Positions 26,557 through 36,220 of a stretch of 64,000 nucleotides of DNA are shown here, piece by piece (positions within the stretch are counted from its first letter, which is position 1; every line of letters begins with the position of its first letter). Location of the stretch: positions 62,001 through 126,000 of the forward strand of contig NZ_JACJOU010000019.1 of NCBI RefSeq assembly GCF_014695725.1, written 5' to 3'. The notes beneath the pieces were generated by a model. That model saw only the letters and a program-made list of their open reading frames with translations. It did not search any database and was not told the origin of the DNA. Source of the DNA: Microcoleus sp. FACHB-672 (lineage in GTDB: Bacteria; Cyanobacteriota; Cyanobacteriia; Cyanobacteriales; Oscillatoriaceae). A program made the position numbers and the translations under genes.

Positions 26557-27010
26557 AAATATTGTCCCTATTTCATCCGACGATCAAAGCTTTTCTGGCT
26601 TTGGGGGTTGCCATACTGACGATTGGTTTTGCCGGTTCTCTAGCTCAATCTGCTTAGCTTGGGTCTTGGCTGGGTGTCAGCAATGGCACACTCCTAATCT
26701 ATCGCTTTCTCTGATCCCTAGGGAGCCATCTCAGGGCAGATTCCTGGGGTAGATATCCGTACTTTAGGAAGAAAAAGAGTATGAGTTAATCCGCTAAGCC
26801 GGTTGCGCTTGAATTCACGGGTGCTGCCGGCGCAGTTTTAAAGAATAGGAGAAGCCGCTTAGCAGTTTCTGCCGGCACTTTTATAAATCAGAGGGTCAGA
26901 ACTTCTGATTTTCTTTATCATAAATGGCCTATCAGCTTTCTCTAAATTCTATTTTTTTCTGTAAAATGCACCCTGCCGGCAATGGGAAGAATTAAAACTA
27001 AAAAATCGAG
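26557..27010. other. Spacer between the DUF1517 gene and thiS
   Basis: No gene is supported. A hairpin, AAATCAGA 26885-26892 with TCTGATTT 26904-26911, lies about 100 bases past the thiS stop and may end the thi transcript. A short hydrophobic open stretch near 26585-26660 lacks a start codon. Confidence 0.45.
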
Positions 27011-27232
27011 CTAGCCGCCGCCAACAATCGTGACAATTTCCAGGCGATCACCTGACTGCATTTGTGTTTTCTCCCAAAACTGCCGGTGTAAAATTTCACC
27101 GTTATACTCCACCGCCACCAAACGAGGATTCAACCCCATTTGTTCCAATAGTGCCGGCAGGGATATTTGGGGTGAGCAAGTACGATTTTCCCCATTCACT
27201 TGCAGGCTAATTTGTTGAGTTTCACTCGTCAT
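27011..27232 (-). CDS. thiS: Sulfur-carrier protein ThiS
   Basis: A 73-residue ubiquitin-like protein that carries sulfur as a C-terminal thiocarboxylate for thiazole formation in thiamine synthesis. It has the beta-grasp core (ISLQVNGENRTCSPQISLPA, RLVAVEYNGEILHR, GDRLEIVTIVGGG) and ends in the required Gly-Gly. An in-frame ATG at 27292 would add 20 residues; the usual length of 65-75 residues and the position of the first beta strand favour ATG 27232. It follows thiE on the same strand with about 120 bases between coding parts, probably one transcript. Confidence 0.9.
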   Translation of the reverse strand: MTSETQQISLQVNGENRTCSPQISLPALLEQMGLNPRLVAVEYNGEILHRQFWEKTQMQSGDRLEIVTIVGGG

Positions 27233-27354
27233 TTTTCCAGTTTTAAAAAGCGTTGATCTGTTCCTTGCCATTTTTGCCGGTTTATTTGCCATTGCTTAAT
27301 CGCAGATTAAAACTTACTTTTAATCATTCACTTAAGCAATTGCGATGAATAAAC

Positions 27355-28455
27355 TTATCCCTCCGCACTTTTTAAAGCTCGCATCGTTTGCAGGCGAGTT
27401 AATTGGGACATAAAATACTGAGTCACCAGGGTTGGCTGTTCGGCTTGCATAATTGCGCGTACCACTGCAACGCGATCAGCACCGGCATTGAGCACTTCAT
27501 TGAGATTATTCATATCAATTCCCCCAATGGCAAACCAGGGAATCGGTGAGTGATTAGTGGCGTAGCGGATGTAATCAAAGCCGGCAGCCGCTTTCCCAGC
27601 TTTAGTTGGTGTTTCATAAACCGGCCCGACCCCAATATAATCTGCGCCTTCCTGTATCGCTCGTTGCATTTCCTCTGGATTTGTAGTAGAACGACCGATT
27701 AAGCGTTGAGGGCCAAGCATTTGCCGCGCCAGGGCGATTGGCACATCTTGCTGTCCTAAATGAACCCCATCGGCGTCAACGGCTAAAGCCAAGTCCACAC
27801 GATCATTGACCAGAAAAAGCGCACCGTAGCGCCGGCATAACTTGCACAGCTTTTGGGCATTTCTGAGGCGTTCACCGTCGTCAGCTTTTTTATCCCGATA
27901 TTGAACCAAAGTTAATCCCCCTTGCAGCGCCGCTTCCACAACAGGAAACAGATGTTCTGAAGGAGAAGTCACTAAATAAAGGTGCGTTCGCAGCAGGAGT
28001 TGAAGCCGGTGATAAGCGAGTAGGCTGCTTTCCAGGGTGTAAACGCGATAGCGCATCTGCTTAAAAGTCGCACCCATATCCGGGTGATACAATTTGCCAT
28101 ACTCTTCTATCACTCGCAGCGCTTCTTCCACACGGCAAAAGTTGGCTTGCAACAGCTGCTGGAGACTAGATCGGTGTTCTTCTTGAGGATGGCTTAACTC
28201 GGTTCCCAAATCGCCTGGAGTATCTCTTGCTGATCGCAACTCCGGCGTATGCCAGCTTGCCAATTCCTGGCGCAAATGTTTGCACTCCCCAGCAAGTTGG
28301 GCACTATTAATACCGAACCGGCACCATTCTTCAACAATTCTCAATCCTTCGCGAGCGCGGTCTAAATTTGCATCTAAAATGCGGCAAAGGGCCGGATGTC
28401 CCCCTAGAGACACAAAGCCTTGCGCCTTTTCACTCAAGCTATGTCGATCGCCCAT
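27355..28455 (-). CDS. thiE: Thiamine phosphate synthase with cyanobacterial N-terminal extension
   Basis: Joins the pyrimidine and thiazole phosphates to thiamine phosphate. The 366-residue protein has an N-terminal helical domain of ~150 residues (LDANLDRAREGLRIVEEWCRF, RVEEALRVIEEYGKL) found in cyanobacteria and relatives, followed by the TIM-barrel ThiE domain: LVQYRDKKADDGERL, VNDRVDLALAVDADGVHLGQ, IGRSTTNPEE, GPVYETPTKAG and AIGGIDMNN. A TTG at 28479 is possible, but ATG 28455 has GGGGGT 8 bases upstream. No TPP riboswitch was recognised upstream. thiS follows. Confidence 0.93.
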   Translation of the reverse strand: MGDRHSLSEKAQGFVSLGGHPALCRILDANLDRAREGLRIVEEWCRFGINSAQLAGECKHLRQELASWHTPELRSARDTPGDLGTELSHPQEEHRSSLQQLLQANFCRVEEALRVIEEYGKLYHPDMGATFKQMRYRVYTLESSLLAYHRLQLLLRTHLYLVTSPSEHLFPVVEAALQGGLTLVQYRDKKADDGERLRNAQKLCKLCRRYGALFLVNDRVDLALAVDADGVHLGQQDVPIALARQMLGPQRLIGRSTTNPEEMQRAIQEGADYIGVGPVYETPTKAGKAAAGFDYIRYATNHSPIPWFAIGGIDMNNLNEVLNAGADRVAVVRAIMQAEQPTLVTQYFMSQLTRLQTMRALKSAEG

Positions 28456-28779
28456 CAAAACACCCCCATGAATTTTCAATGCTAAGAATTATCCGCCTCC
28501 ATTGCAACCATGCGGCTGCCTTTGGAGACTCAACTCAGACCCCATGACCAGTACAGGGACAATCTAAAATTTTGCCATTGCTCCTGGTTATTTTAATTAT
28601 TTTTAAGCGATGAGCACCGCCTTGGCAGATCCGACAAAATGGGAGGCAATCATTTTCAGCTTTGCTCAGTAGACCAGACGGGATTTATTCCATCTGTAGA
28701 TTGTTTTAACTGTCTCATTTGAGCGGGTGCACGTCCATCAAGAATCGGTTAAAGTCTAAACCACCGTTGGAGGAGATCC
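28456..28779. other. Divergent spacer between thiE and the beta-helix gene
   Basis: No gene and no THI-box pattern were found on the minus strand. A strong ribosome-binding site, GGAGGAGA, precedes the GTG at 28780. Confidence 0.5.
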
Positions 28780-30510
28780 GTGAGTTTGTTATACTCCCGC
28801 AACTGTCAAAGTAGCGCAACCGCCAGCCGGCACCACAGCTTGATGCAGCCAGCCGGTAAGGAGTTAGCCCGCACAGGGTTAGGATTGGCGGCCACAGCCT
28901 TACTTTGGTTGTCTCACTCAGTCGCTATTGCTCAAACCCCATCATCGGTTGGGGCGATTCCAGAAGCGCCTCAACTCGACCTATTAATGGCCCAAGCACC
29001 CTCGCCCAGCACCGTGCTGTATGTCAATCCCACGTCTGGGAAGGACTCAGCCGGCAGTGGGGCTGAAAGTGCGCCGTTCAAAACCGTCACACAGGCTTTG
29101 AGCGCTGCTGCGCCAAACACTGTAATTTTATTAGCACCAGGGACGTATAGCGCTCAAACCGGCGAAACTTTTCCACTGATGCTGAAACCGGGTGTCACGG
29201 TTCAGGGCGATCCCCGCAGCCGTGGCCAAAACATTACGATCATCGGTGGCGGTGCCTTCCTCAGCCCCTCGGTAGCCACGCAAAACATTACCATTTTGGC
29301 TGCTGATAAAGCTGGGCTAACGGGAGTGACGGTCACCAACCCCAACCCGCGCGGTTATGCCTTGTGGGTGGAATCGAGCAGCCCTCTGGTTGCGGATAAT
29401 ACCTTCACCGGCAGCACCCATGACGGCATTTCTGTAGTGGGGACAAGTGCGCCGGTGATTCGTGGCAATTACTTTAAGCAAAATGGGGCGAACGGAATCA
29501 CGATCTACGGATCTTCCCAGCCTCAAGTGCAGGATAACGTTTTTGAAAATACGGGATTTGGGGTAAATATTGGCCAGAATGCCGCGCCGGTGTTAACTGG
29601 CAACCGGATTATTCGCAACCGATCAGGCGTTTTAGTGCAAGCCAACGCGCGGCCCGTATTGCGGAATAATCAAATTGAAGGCAATGTGCAAGATGGCCTT
29701 GTTGCCCTGGCCCAAGCTCAGCCAGACTTGGGAAATGGGGGAGAACGGGGTGAGAATGTATTTCGCAACAACGGTCAATTAGATATCAATGCCAAAGCTT
29801 CCAATCAAGTGATCCCAGCCTTTGGCAACCAACTGTCGAGTGATCGTACCAGCGGTCGCATCGATGTAGCCGGCAAGGTGGCCTTAGCCCCAAGGCCGGT
29901 TCTTCCTCAACCAAACCGGGCAGCGAGTTTATCGGCGAGAACCAATCCGCAGCCGGCAGCGACGACCCCTCAGCCGGCAGCTACCCCCGCACAACCAAGC
30001 GTTGCCAGGAATTCCCGACCTGTGAGACCTGCACCCACTGGTGCCCCTGTTGCTGCGTCTTCCTCGCGCCCCTACAAGCCGGTGAGTGCCTCACAAGCCG
30101 CAATTGATATCCCCGTTCCTCCGCCCTCATCAGCCAGCGCCAGCCGAGTTCCGCCTTCTGAAAGCCGGTCAACGCTGCCCATTCTCGCCCCACCGCCTCC
30201 CGGTACACAAGCTGCCGCCCCGGTCGTCCTGCCGGTTCCTGGGCCTGATATTCCCTTGGGAGATGGTGCCCCCCCAGCGTCGGCTGCCGGTGGGGGTTCT
30301 GCAGCACTGCGCTATCGAGTGATCGTTGAAACCAGTGGTGAACGAGAGCAAGCTCGTGTGAGAGCGCTTGTTCCCGAGGCATTTCGCACCTTCCTTAACG
30401 GTCGGGTGGTGATGCAAGCCGGCGTCTTTAGCTCACGAGATAACGCCGATGAAATGATGGAAAAGCTCAAAAGGCAGGGGTTTAAAGCCACGATGGATGA
30501 ACTTGAGTAA
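28780..30510 (+). CDS. Exported right-handed beta-helix protein with SPOR-like C-terminus
   Basis: A 576-residue protein. The N-terminus carries a signal region ending AIAQ near residue 52. Residues ~78-330 contain a DUF1565/parallel beta-helix domain: VLYVNPTSGKDSAGSGAESA, FKTVTQALSAA, then repeats such as SSPLVADNTFTGSTHDGISV and QPQVQDNVFENTGFGV. A Pro/Ala-rich linker of ~140 residues follows. The final ~65 residues (YRVIVETSGEREQARVRALV, MQAGVFSSRDNADEMMEKL) look like a SPOR-type domain, which binds denuded peptidoglycan glycans. A surface or periplasmic polysaccharide-binding role is inferred. GTG start at 28780 with GGAGGAGA upstream. Confidence 0.85.
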   Translation: MSLLYSRNCQSSATASRHHSLMQPAGKELARTGLGLAATALLWLSHSVAIAQTPSSVGAIPEAPQLDLLMAQAPSPSTVLYVNPTSGKDSAGSGAESAPFKTVTQALSAAAPNTVILLAPGTYSAQTGETFPLMLKPGVTVQGDPRSRGQNITIIGGGAFLSPSVATQNITILAADKAGLTGVTVTNPNPRGYALWVESSSPLVADNTFTGSTHDGISVVGTSAPVIRGNYFKQNGANGITIYGSSQPQVQDNVFENTGFGVNIGQNAAPVLTGNRIIRNRSGVLVQANARPVLRNNQIEGNVQDGLVALAQAQPDLGNGGERGENVFRNNGQLDINAKASNQVIPAFGNQLSSDRTSGRIDVAGKVALAPRPVLPQPNRAASLSARTNPQPAATTPQPAATPAQPSVARNSRPVRPAPTGAPVAASSSRPYKPVSASQAAIDIPVPPPSSASASRVPPSESRSTLPILAPPPPGTQAAAPVVLPVPGPDIPLGDGAPPASAAGGGSAALRYRVIVETSGEREQARVRALVPEAFRTFLNGRVVMQAGVFSSRDNADEMMEKLKRQGFKATMDELE

Positions 30511-30526
30511 GTTAGCCGTTACTAAT

Positions 30527-30559
30527 CCTCAGTCTTTACCTAATTGATAAAGACTGAGG
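30527..30559. terminator. Bidirectional terminator
   Basis: CCTCAGTCTTTA 30527-30538 and TAAAGACTGAGG 30548-30559 form a perfect 12-bp stem with a 9-base loop between the convergent beta-helix and nuclease-like genes. Confidence 0.7.
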
Positions 30560-30589
30560 ACAAGAAATTAAGGCGAAATGCTCAGTTTT

Positions 30590-31729
30590 TTACGGAATAA
30601 TTTGGTCAACGATCCACTCAAAGGTTGCCATAACTTGCTGGAGTGTCATTTCATCTTGCAAAGTAGACAAGCGCAAACTGGGTAATCTTCTTTCAGTGGG
30701 ATCGGCTGGGAGAGACAGACCGATGGAACTCAGTTGATTTCTGAGTTCCAGCCATTTTACTTCAGAATTAAAAGGCCGTTGCGAGGCATAATTGCTAGAA
30801 GAAATTTCTAGTTGGCCAGAAATATCCACCGTGAACAGTTCAGGGAGCAACATTCCTTTATGCTTTAGCTTGGCCGCAAAGCCGCCGTAGGTGTCGCCGG
30901 TGCCCCACTGAACATGGACGTCAGGTTCTTGCTCACGCGCCCATTCATAGATTTTTTTGGCAATCTTCGCCTCATCCCTGCCTTGTCTAGCTGCAAATTC
31001 TTGGAAGAATGAAACTTCGTCCCACCGCCTTCTCTCACGAGTTGCACTAGATTTTTTGTGTTGAGCTTCTGCTGTTTGCCCGATGATCCTGGGCACTAAA
31101 GTTTTCAAACCGTTCTCGCTTACATATTGTTTGATTTCCACAGCCAGCACTTCTGTGGGGTCCATTTGTTCGTTGAGAAACTCCACTACCCGTTGTAATT
31201 CAGCAGAAATGTCATCCGTGACAAAAGCCAAACGAACTTTACCGGCTTGCAAATTGGTTTTGACTTTTTGCCAAAACAATTCTTCATCAGCGTCAGATCC
31301 TAAAAATTCTTCAAATATCTGTTCGGGATCGCGACCTTGATCTCGACAGTTCGATTCAAACTGGACAACAATTGACTCAACCGGCCAGTAAACGACGACA
31401 TTCGCCGCATAGTCGAGCATCTGCCCGATCACTTCTCGCCGGCTGCGACTGTCGTTACTGCTTTTGACTTCTACAAGCGTGGGAATTGCATTCTGATCGA
31501 GAAACAAATGATCAAGCGACCACTTTCCATTCCCCTCTTCTTCCGGGATTGCCACCTCTCGTGCGATCAATAGCCATCGTCGGGGAGTCGCCCGATCTAT
31601 CTGGTCTCCAGCTAAAAGATTGGGATATTTTTCTAGCAGTTCTTGCAGCCGATCTTCTGAGTCATAGGCTTGTTCTGTCATTTCAACAAGCCGATCATCA
31701 TCCTGAATGAGATAAATACCTCCACCCAT
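30590..31729 (-). CDS. PD-(D/E)XK nuclease-like protein, function unknown
   Basis: A 379-residue protein. Residues ~60-120 match the core of the PD-(D/E)XK nuclease fold: an Asp in WSLDHLFLD, then LVEVKSSN with the E-x-K pair, then GQMLDYAANVV, which has the Q-x-x-x-Y motif of RecB-like nucleases. The second half (from about residue 240) is a separate domain with VHVQWGTGDTYGGFAAKL and no recognised motif. It could cut or bind DNA, but no helicase, methylase or known defence gene is adjacent. ATG 31729 has GGGGG 6 bases upstream, better than the start 39 bases earlier. Confidence 0.7.
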   Translation of the reverse strand: MGGGIYLIQDDDRLVEMTEQAYDSEDRLQELLEKYPNLLAGDQIDRATPRRWLLIAREVAIPEEEGNGKWSLDHLFLDQNAIPTLVEVKSSNDSRSRREVIGQMLDYAANVVVYWPVESIVVQFESNCRDQGRDPEQIFEEFLGSDADEELFWQKVKTNLQAGKVRLAFVTDDISAELQRVVEFLNEQMDPTEVLAVEIKQYVSENGLKTLVPRIIGQTAEAQHKKSSATRERRRWDEVSFFQEFAARQGRDEAKIAKKIYEWAREQEPDVHVQWGTGDTYGGFAAKLKHKGMLLPELFTVDISGQLEISSSNYASQRPFNSEVKWLELRNQLSSIGLSLPADPTERRLPSLRLSTLQDEMTLQQVMATFEWIVDQIIP

Positions 31730-32271
31730 TGAAATCCCCCTATGGTTGCTGATTAGCCTGATGCACAACTGCTTTCTTTTGTTTTTTTATGTGAAAGTGA
31801 ATGAAAACACTCCCCATCTATTCTTTTATTTATACAATACTTTTGATAGTAACAAATCCTTCTATTGTAATCTTTTGGAGAGTTTACACAAACTTTAAAA
31901 ACCTTTTGAATTTTATCTAGAATTTTAATTTGAGATGGCCCTTAAACGAAATAAAAATTCATAAATTATTGATAATAAAAATTAAAATTAATTAACCGAG
32001 AAGCTCCTTTGTTTGGCGCTCACACAATACGCGCTCACTCCCTCTGCGTTGCCAAAAAACCTCCTAAACAAGTCACCTATTCATTCATCAGGCATTGGCC
32101 CGTAATCCTGTGCCCATTTTAGCTGTAAAAAAAACTTTGAGGGTCTAACTCAAGGAAGAAAGAAATCCAAACTGCCAGCAAAAAACCAAATCGGCGGACT
32201 GAAGATTTTAGATTTTGAAGGCGTAAATTATAGGTTGATCGCTCATTCAAAATCTAAAATCCCCCGATTTC
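31730..32271. other. AT-rich spacer between nuclease-like gene and dapF
   Basis: The segment 31770-32010 is strongly AT-rich and probably holds the promoter of the nuclease-like gene. The dapF-proximal end carries a long palindrome described separately. No gene recognised. Confidence 0.5.
32188..32270. terminator. Long hairpin downstream of dapF
   Basis: GATTTTAGATTTTGAA 32204-32219 pairs perfectly over 16 bp with TTCAAAATCTAAAATC 32246-32261; outside it AAATCGG 32188-32194 pairs with CCGATTT 32264-32270. It begins at the base after the dapF stop and is likely its terminator or a 3' stabiliser. Confidence 0.6.
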
Positions 32272-33126
32272 TTATAAAGTGCCGGTAAAGACTCGCTCAG
32301 TCGGCCCGGTCATGTACAGCCGGTTATCGGTCGCTGACCATTCAATTTGCAAACAGCCACCGGGAAGTTCTACTGTAGCAGCGCGGTCACACCGGCCTGT
32401 TAGAACCCCGGCCACCAGTGCCGCACAAGCGCCGGTGCCACAAGCCAGCGTCACACCGGCACCCCGTTCCCACACCCGCATTTTTAAGTAATCTGATCGC
32501 ACCACTTGAATAAATTCCGTATTTGTGCGCTTCGGAAAGACCGAGTGATGCTCAAATAGCGGCCCGATTGCTTCCAGGGAAATCGCCGCAACATCATCGA
32601 CAAACGTAATGCAGTGAGGGTTGCCCATGCTCACACAAGTCACCGACCAAGATTGATCGGCCACTTCCAAAGGCTGGTTGACAACTTTCTCATCAGGTGC
32701 AGCTAAAGTTGTAGGAATCTCCGCCGCCAAAAGCCTAGGTTCGCCCATATCCACAGTCACCTGACCATCAGGACGGATTTGGGGAGTAATAACACCGGCT
32801 CCTGTGTGGATGCGATAGGAACGAGAAGAAGCGACTTCTCCCCCACCCGCATCGGCTTCCAGATCGGCTAAGAACCGAGCCAAACAGCGAATTCCATTGC
32901 CGCACATCTCTGGCTCAGAACCGTCAGAATTAAAAATCCGCATCGTGTAGTCAGTGCCGGCACCTCCAGGCAGGGCGAAAATCGCACCATCCGCACCAAT
33001 GCCGAAATGACGATCACACAGCTTCACCGCATCTGCCGGCGTCAAACACGGTTCTGACGATGTGCGATTGTCAATCAGAATGAAGTCATTGCCAAGTCCG
33101 TGATACTTTGTAAATTCGATTGCCAT
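32272..33126 (-). CDS. dapF: Diaminopimelate epimerase
   Basis: Converts LL- to meso-diaminopimelate for lysine and peptidoglycan synthesis, in the cytoplasm, without cofactor. The 284-residue protein shows the two catalytic cysteines in [12 protein letters not shown] (near residue 83) and in [11 protein letters not shown] (near residue 232), the N-terminal [15 protein letters not shown], and [11 protein letters not shown]. Length is normal. ATG start at 33126. Divergently arranged with hfq, an arrangement seen in cyanobacteria. The gene ends in a long palindrome. Confidence 0.96.
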   Translation of the reverse strand: MAIEFTKYHGLGNDFILIDNRTSSEPCLTPADAVKLCDRHFGIGADGAIFALPGGAGTDYTMRIFNSDGSEPEMCGNGIRCLARFLADLEADAGGGEVASSRSYRIHTGAGVITPQIRPDGQVTVDMGEPRLLAAEIPTTLAAPDEKVVNQPLEVADQSWSVTCVSMGNPHCITFVDDVAAISLEAIGPLFEHHSVFPKRTNTEFIQVVRSDYLKMRVWERGAGVTLACGTGACAALVAGVLTGRCDRAATVELPGGCLQIEWSATDNRLYMTGPTERVFTGTL

Positions 33127-33393
33127 TGAGTTCTCCGCTTTTAGCTAGCCGCTTTCAGCATCCAACTGTTACTGTACGGCTTTCTGGGGGGCATTGAGGC
33201 GATTTTGGAAGTCAGTCAGGGAATTATAGATTGCTTGCGCCCAGCGCTTCATTTCTCCAAACTCATCTGTTGCCGGCTTTGACCAAAATCGGAGACAAAC
33301 CCACTACCACCCATCAGAGCGAGTAACCAACTGAATGTCTGATCGCCAAGTCTTTAAACTTTTTGTAAATTATCCCCCAGGACGGATTTAATT

Positions 33394-33606
33394 ATGGCTG
33401 AGTTCAACACCGGATTGCCCAGCATTCGCCAAGTTCAGAATTTAATTAAAGACAAAAAACAGGTCGAAATTAAAGTCACCACCGGCGATTCGCTAACGGG
33501 TCAGATTCGCTGGCAAGATGAGAACTGCGTTTGTTTATTCGATCAGCAGGATCAGCCCACCATTGTTTGGCGGCACGCGATTGTTTATATCAAACCCAAA
33601 TCTTGA
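33394..33606 (+). CDS. hfq: Hfq (cyanobacterial short form)
   Basis: A 70-residue Sm-fold protein, MAEFNTGLPSIRQVQN... to RHAIVYIKPKS. It has the Sm1 strand pattern QVEIKVTTGDSLTGQIRW and an Sm2 with IVYIKP in place of the classical KHA motif, as in cyanobacterial Hfq. Established work in Synechocystis shows that this Hfq binds the pilus motor protein PilB and is needed for type IV pilus function, and binds RNA poorly. The pilM-N-O-Q operon lies 9 kb downstream in this window. ATG start at 33394. Confidence 0.93.
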   Translation: MAEFNTGLPSIRQVQNLIKDKKQVEIKVTTGDSLTGQIRWQDENCVCLFDQQDQPTIVWRHAIVYIKPKS

Positions 33607-33666
33607 ATTGATAAAGGAAAGAAATTCGTTTTCCCTTTTCTCTGTCTTTCTGATCCAATGCCGCAC

Positions 33667-35997
33667 TCAACCATCCCGAAAACTATCGCTGGGTAGAAAT
33701 TCTTTAAGCGTTTCACTCACAGTCGCTCGGACAATCGGCACCTGCAACACCGGCAAGTGGGGAGATGGGGCAATGATACAGCGTACTTGATTGAGCGAAT
33801 GGAACCCCCCGCACAACAGCAAGCGATCGCCTGCTTGAAAATTGGTTTCACCATTCGGAAAGCGGATAAACTTACCCTCTCGCCGGATCGCTTGCACCTG
33901 CACCCCATGCAGCCGGCGCAGCTCCAGTTCAGAAAGCGCTATCCCCACCACAGGACTGCCATCTGGCACCGTCAACCACTGACAGGACATACTTTCACGC
34001 GGGACAGCCACCTCACCTTTCACCAATTGGGCAAAAGCAGCCAGTTCTTCTGGTTCTCCCACCACCAAAAGCCGATCATCGGCTAAAAGTGTAGTCTGCG
34101 AGTTTGGATAGTCGATTTCCTCTCCTGATGAGCGGCGAATGGCCATCAAACTAATGCCGGTGAGGTGGCGCAGGTCGGTTTCTTCTAGCGTCATCCCAGC
34201 CAGGGGAGAGCCTTCTGGCAGCGAGTACCACTTGCTGTTCATATCCTTGGCCGCCACTTGCAAATCCCGCGACACTTGAGATGCTGAGCGTTCTGGTCGC
34301 AGATCCAAGTAGTGACGGCTGCGGATTTGCGCCACTTCTCGCTGAATCACCGGCAGCAGCAACCCCATGCCGGTTAGCAAATGAGCTGACAGCTCCAAAC
34401 TCGCCTCAAACTCCGGCTGCACAACCTCTCGCGCCCCTAACTGGTACAGCAGTTCGATATCTTTATCTCGGTTGGCCCGAACAACAATATCCAGGTCGGG
34501 GGCCAGTTCCAAAGCTCGCTTGAGGCATAGCCGGCTGCTCATCGCGTCAGGCAGCGCAATCGCCATTGCCCGCGCCTGTTCTACCCCAGCCGCTTCTAAT
34601 ACGTGTAAACTTGCCGCATTGCCGTAGACATAGCTAACGCCGGCCTCTCGCATCTGCTGAATTTGACTTTCAGACTGATCGATCACCACCACCGGCAGTC
34701 CGTGTTCTTGCACCAGTTTCACAAGATTGCGCCCGACTCGCCCATAGCCTACGATCACGACATGATTTTGCACCGACATTTCAGCGGACACTTCTAAGGG
34801 CACATCCGCTTGATTGAAATACTTTTTCAGCACGGGCAGTTCTAATAACTTCGGCACCAGTCCCAGTACGAAGGGTGTCAGCACTAGCGTTACTGCCGTT
34901 GTGCCCACAATGAGCAAATAAACTTCACGAGAAACCAGACCTAGCAGTTGCCCTTCACTGGCCAGGACAAAGGAGAATTCCCCGATCTGCGCTAAACCCA
35001 CGCCGGCAATTAAAGCGGTTTTCAGGGGATAGCCAAACGCCCTGACAATCGGCGTGACAATTAAAAACTTGCCGACAAGTACCAGCGCCACCAGTCCCAA
35101 GATCAGCTCTAGATTTTTCCACAAGAATAGTGGGTCGATTAGCATCCCCACCGAGACAAAAAATAGTGCGGCAAAGATATCGCGTAAAGGTTCGACATAA
35201 GTTAGGGTTTGGTCGGCGTACTCGACTTCTGAAATCATCAGGCCGGCTACAAACGCTCCCATTTCGATGGAAAACCCCAAACGATCCGTGAGCAGGGCAA
35301 TCCCCAAGCACAGGGCAACGACTCCCAGCAAAAATAGCTCCCGACTCTCGGTTTTCGCCAAAAATTGCAGCAACGGGGGGACAACCCAGATGCCGGCAGC
35401 CACTGCGCCGGCGGCAAATAACGCGAGGCGCAGTAGTGAGCTGGCAACGGTCATGCCAAAGGTTTCTGGTGGCTGATCGAGTGCCGGCAAAACGGCCATC
35501 ATCAGGCCCAAAGCCAAGTCCTGCACAACTAAAATTCCTAGCATCACCTGGCCGTGGGGCGTGGAGGTTTCGTTGCGTTCCATCAGGCACTTGAGCACCA
35601 CAGCGGTTGAAGATAAAGAGAGGATCGCGCCTAAGAACACACCCTGTGCCGGTGAAGACACCCAGCCCATGCCTACGGATGCTAAAGCCGTGATCGCAAT
35701 GGTCAGGGCTATTTGTAGCCCGCCACCCCCCAGACTGATGCGCTTGACTTTGTTAAGTTCGGCCAAGGAAAACTCGACTCCCAAGGCAAACAGTAAAAAG
35801 GCCACACCGAACTGAGCTAAGGTTTCGACCTGCACGATTTCTTTAATCAGTCCTAATCCTGCTGGGCCGACGACTATACCGCCCAGCAGATAGCCCAGCA
35901 AAACAGGCTGCCGCAAGAGTGACGCAAACAGACCCCCTGCAGCGGCGGCGGCTAGAACTGTGACTAAGTCAACGATCAATCTAAAATCTTCTTGCAC
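33667..35997 (-). CDS. Monovalent cation:proton antiporter (CPA2/KefB type) with TrkA domains
   Basis: A 776-residue protein. Residues 1-385 hold about 12 spans of the Na+/H+ or K+/H+ exchanger domain (LLGYLLGGIVVGPAGLGL, FLLFALGVEFSL, GLAQIGEFSFVLAS). A TrkA-N Rossmann domain follows from ~405 (HVVIVGYGRVGRNLVKLV) that senses nucleotide or redox state. Two TrkA-C domains are at the end (WYSLPEGSPLAGMTL and WLTVPDGSPVVGIAL), a duplication within one protein. GTG start at 35997. It probably controls K+ or Na+ and pH homeostasis in the plasma or thylakoid membrane; ion specificity is not predictable. Convergent with hfq. Confidence 0.9.
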   Translation of the reverse strand: MQEDFRLIVDLVTVLAAAAAGGLFASLLRQPVLLGYLLGGIVVGPAGLGLIKEIVQVETLAQFGVAFLLFALGVEFSLAELNKVKRISLGGGGLQIALTIAITALASVGMGWVSSPAQGVFLGAILSLSSTAVVLKCLMERNETSTPHGQVMLGILVVQDLALGLMMAVLPALDQPPETFGMTVASSLLRLALFAAGAVAAGIWVVPPLLQFLAKTESRELFLLGVVALCLGIALLTDRLGFSIEMGAFVAGLMISEVEYADQTLTYVEPLRDIFAALFFVSVGMLIDPLFLWKNLELILGLVALVLVGKFLIVTPIVRAFGYPLKTALIAGVGLAQIGEFSFVLASEGQLLGLVSREVYLLIVGTTAVTLVLTPFVLGLVPKLLELPVLKKYFNQADVPLEVSAEMSVQNHVVIVGYGRVGRNLVKLVQEHGLPVVVIDQSESQIQQMREAGVSYVYGNAASLHVLEAAGVEQARAMAIALPDAMSSRLCLKRALELAPDLDIVVRANRDKDIELLYQLGAREVVQPEFEASLELSAHLLTGMGLLLPVIQREVAQIRSRHYLDLRPERSASQVSRDLQVAAKDMNSKWYSLPEGSPLAGMTLEETDLRHLTGISLMAIRRSSGEEIDYPNSQTTLLADDRLLVVGEPEELAAFAQLVKGEVAVPRESMSCQWLTVPDGSPVVGIALSELELRRLHGVQVQAIRREGKFIRFPNGETNFQAGDRLLLCGGFHSLNQVRCIIAPSPHLPVLQVPIVRATVSETLKEFLPSDSFRDG

Positions 35998-36220
35998 AGG
36001 TTTATGAGAAAAATTATTAAGGTCTATAAACTTCAGAATATAAAGTTTTTTGGGATTCTGGCTAGAAGTTTAAGTAAAGAGTGAAGAGAAGAATGAAGAA
36101 TGGGGCCTGGAGGATGGGAAGAGGGGGTGGCGATGAGTTGCATTTCTCGCTCATAGCCCCTACACTCTCCCGGCAGAAAGGGCTGGAAACAGAACCCGCA
36201 AAACGCTAGTCTAGTTGCCA
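35998..36220. other. Divergent spacer before the M23 peptidase gene
   Basis: Probably contains both divergent promoters. No gene or hairpin recognised. Confidence 0.4.

Noticed and set aside
26585-26660. Signal-peptide-like frame (IKAFLALGVAILTIGFAG)
   Set aside because: It has no start codon and ends in a stop right after the apolar run.
28456-28779. Possible TPP riboswitch before thiE
   Set aside because: The conserved THI-box bases (CTGAGA and the following GGAT-like segment) are absent on the minus strand.
35267-35815. Open frames opposite the antiporter transmembrane region
   Set aside because: They are antisense to a well-supported coding sequence and have unusual composition.
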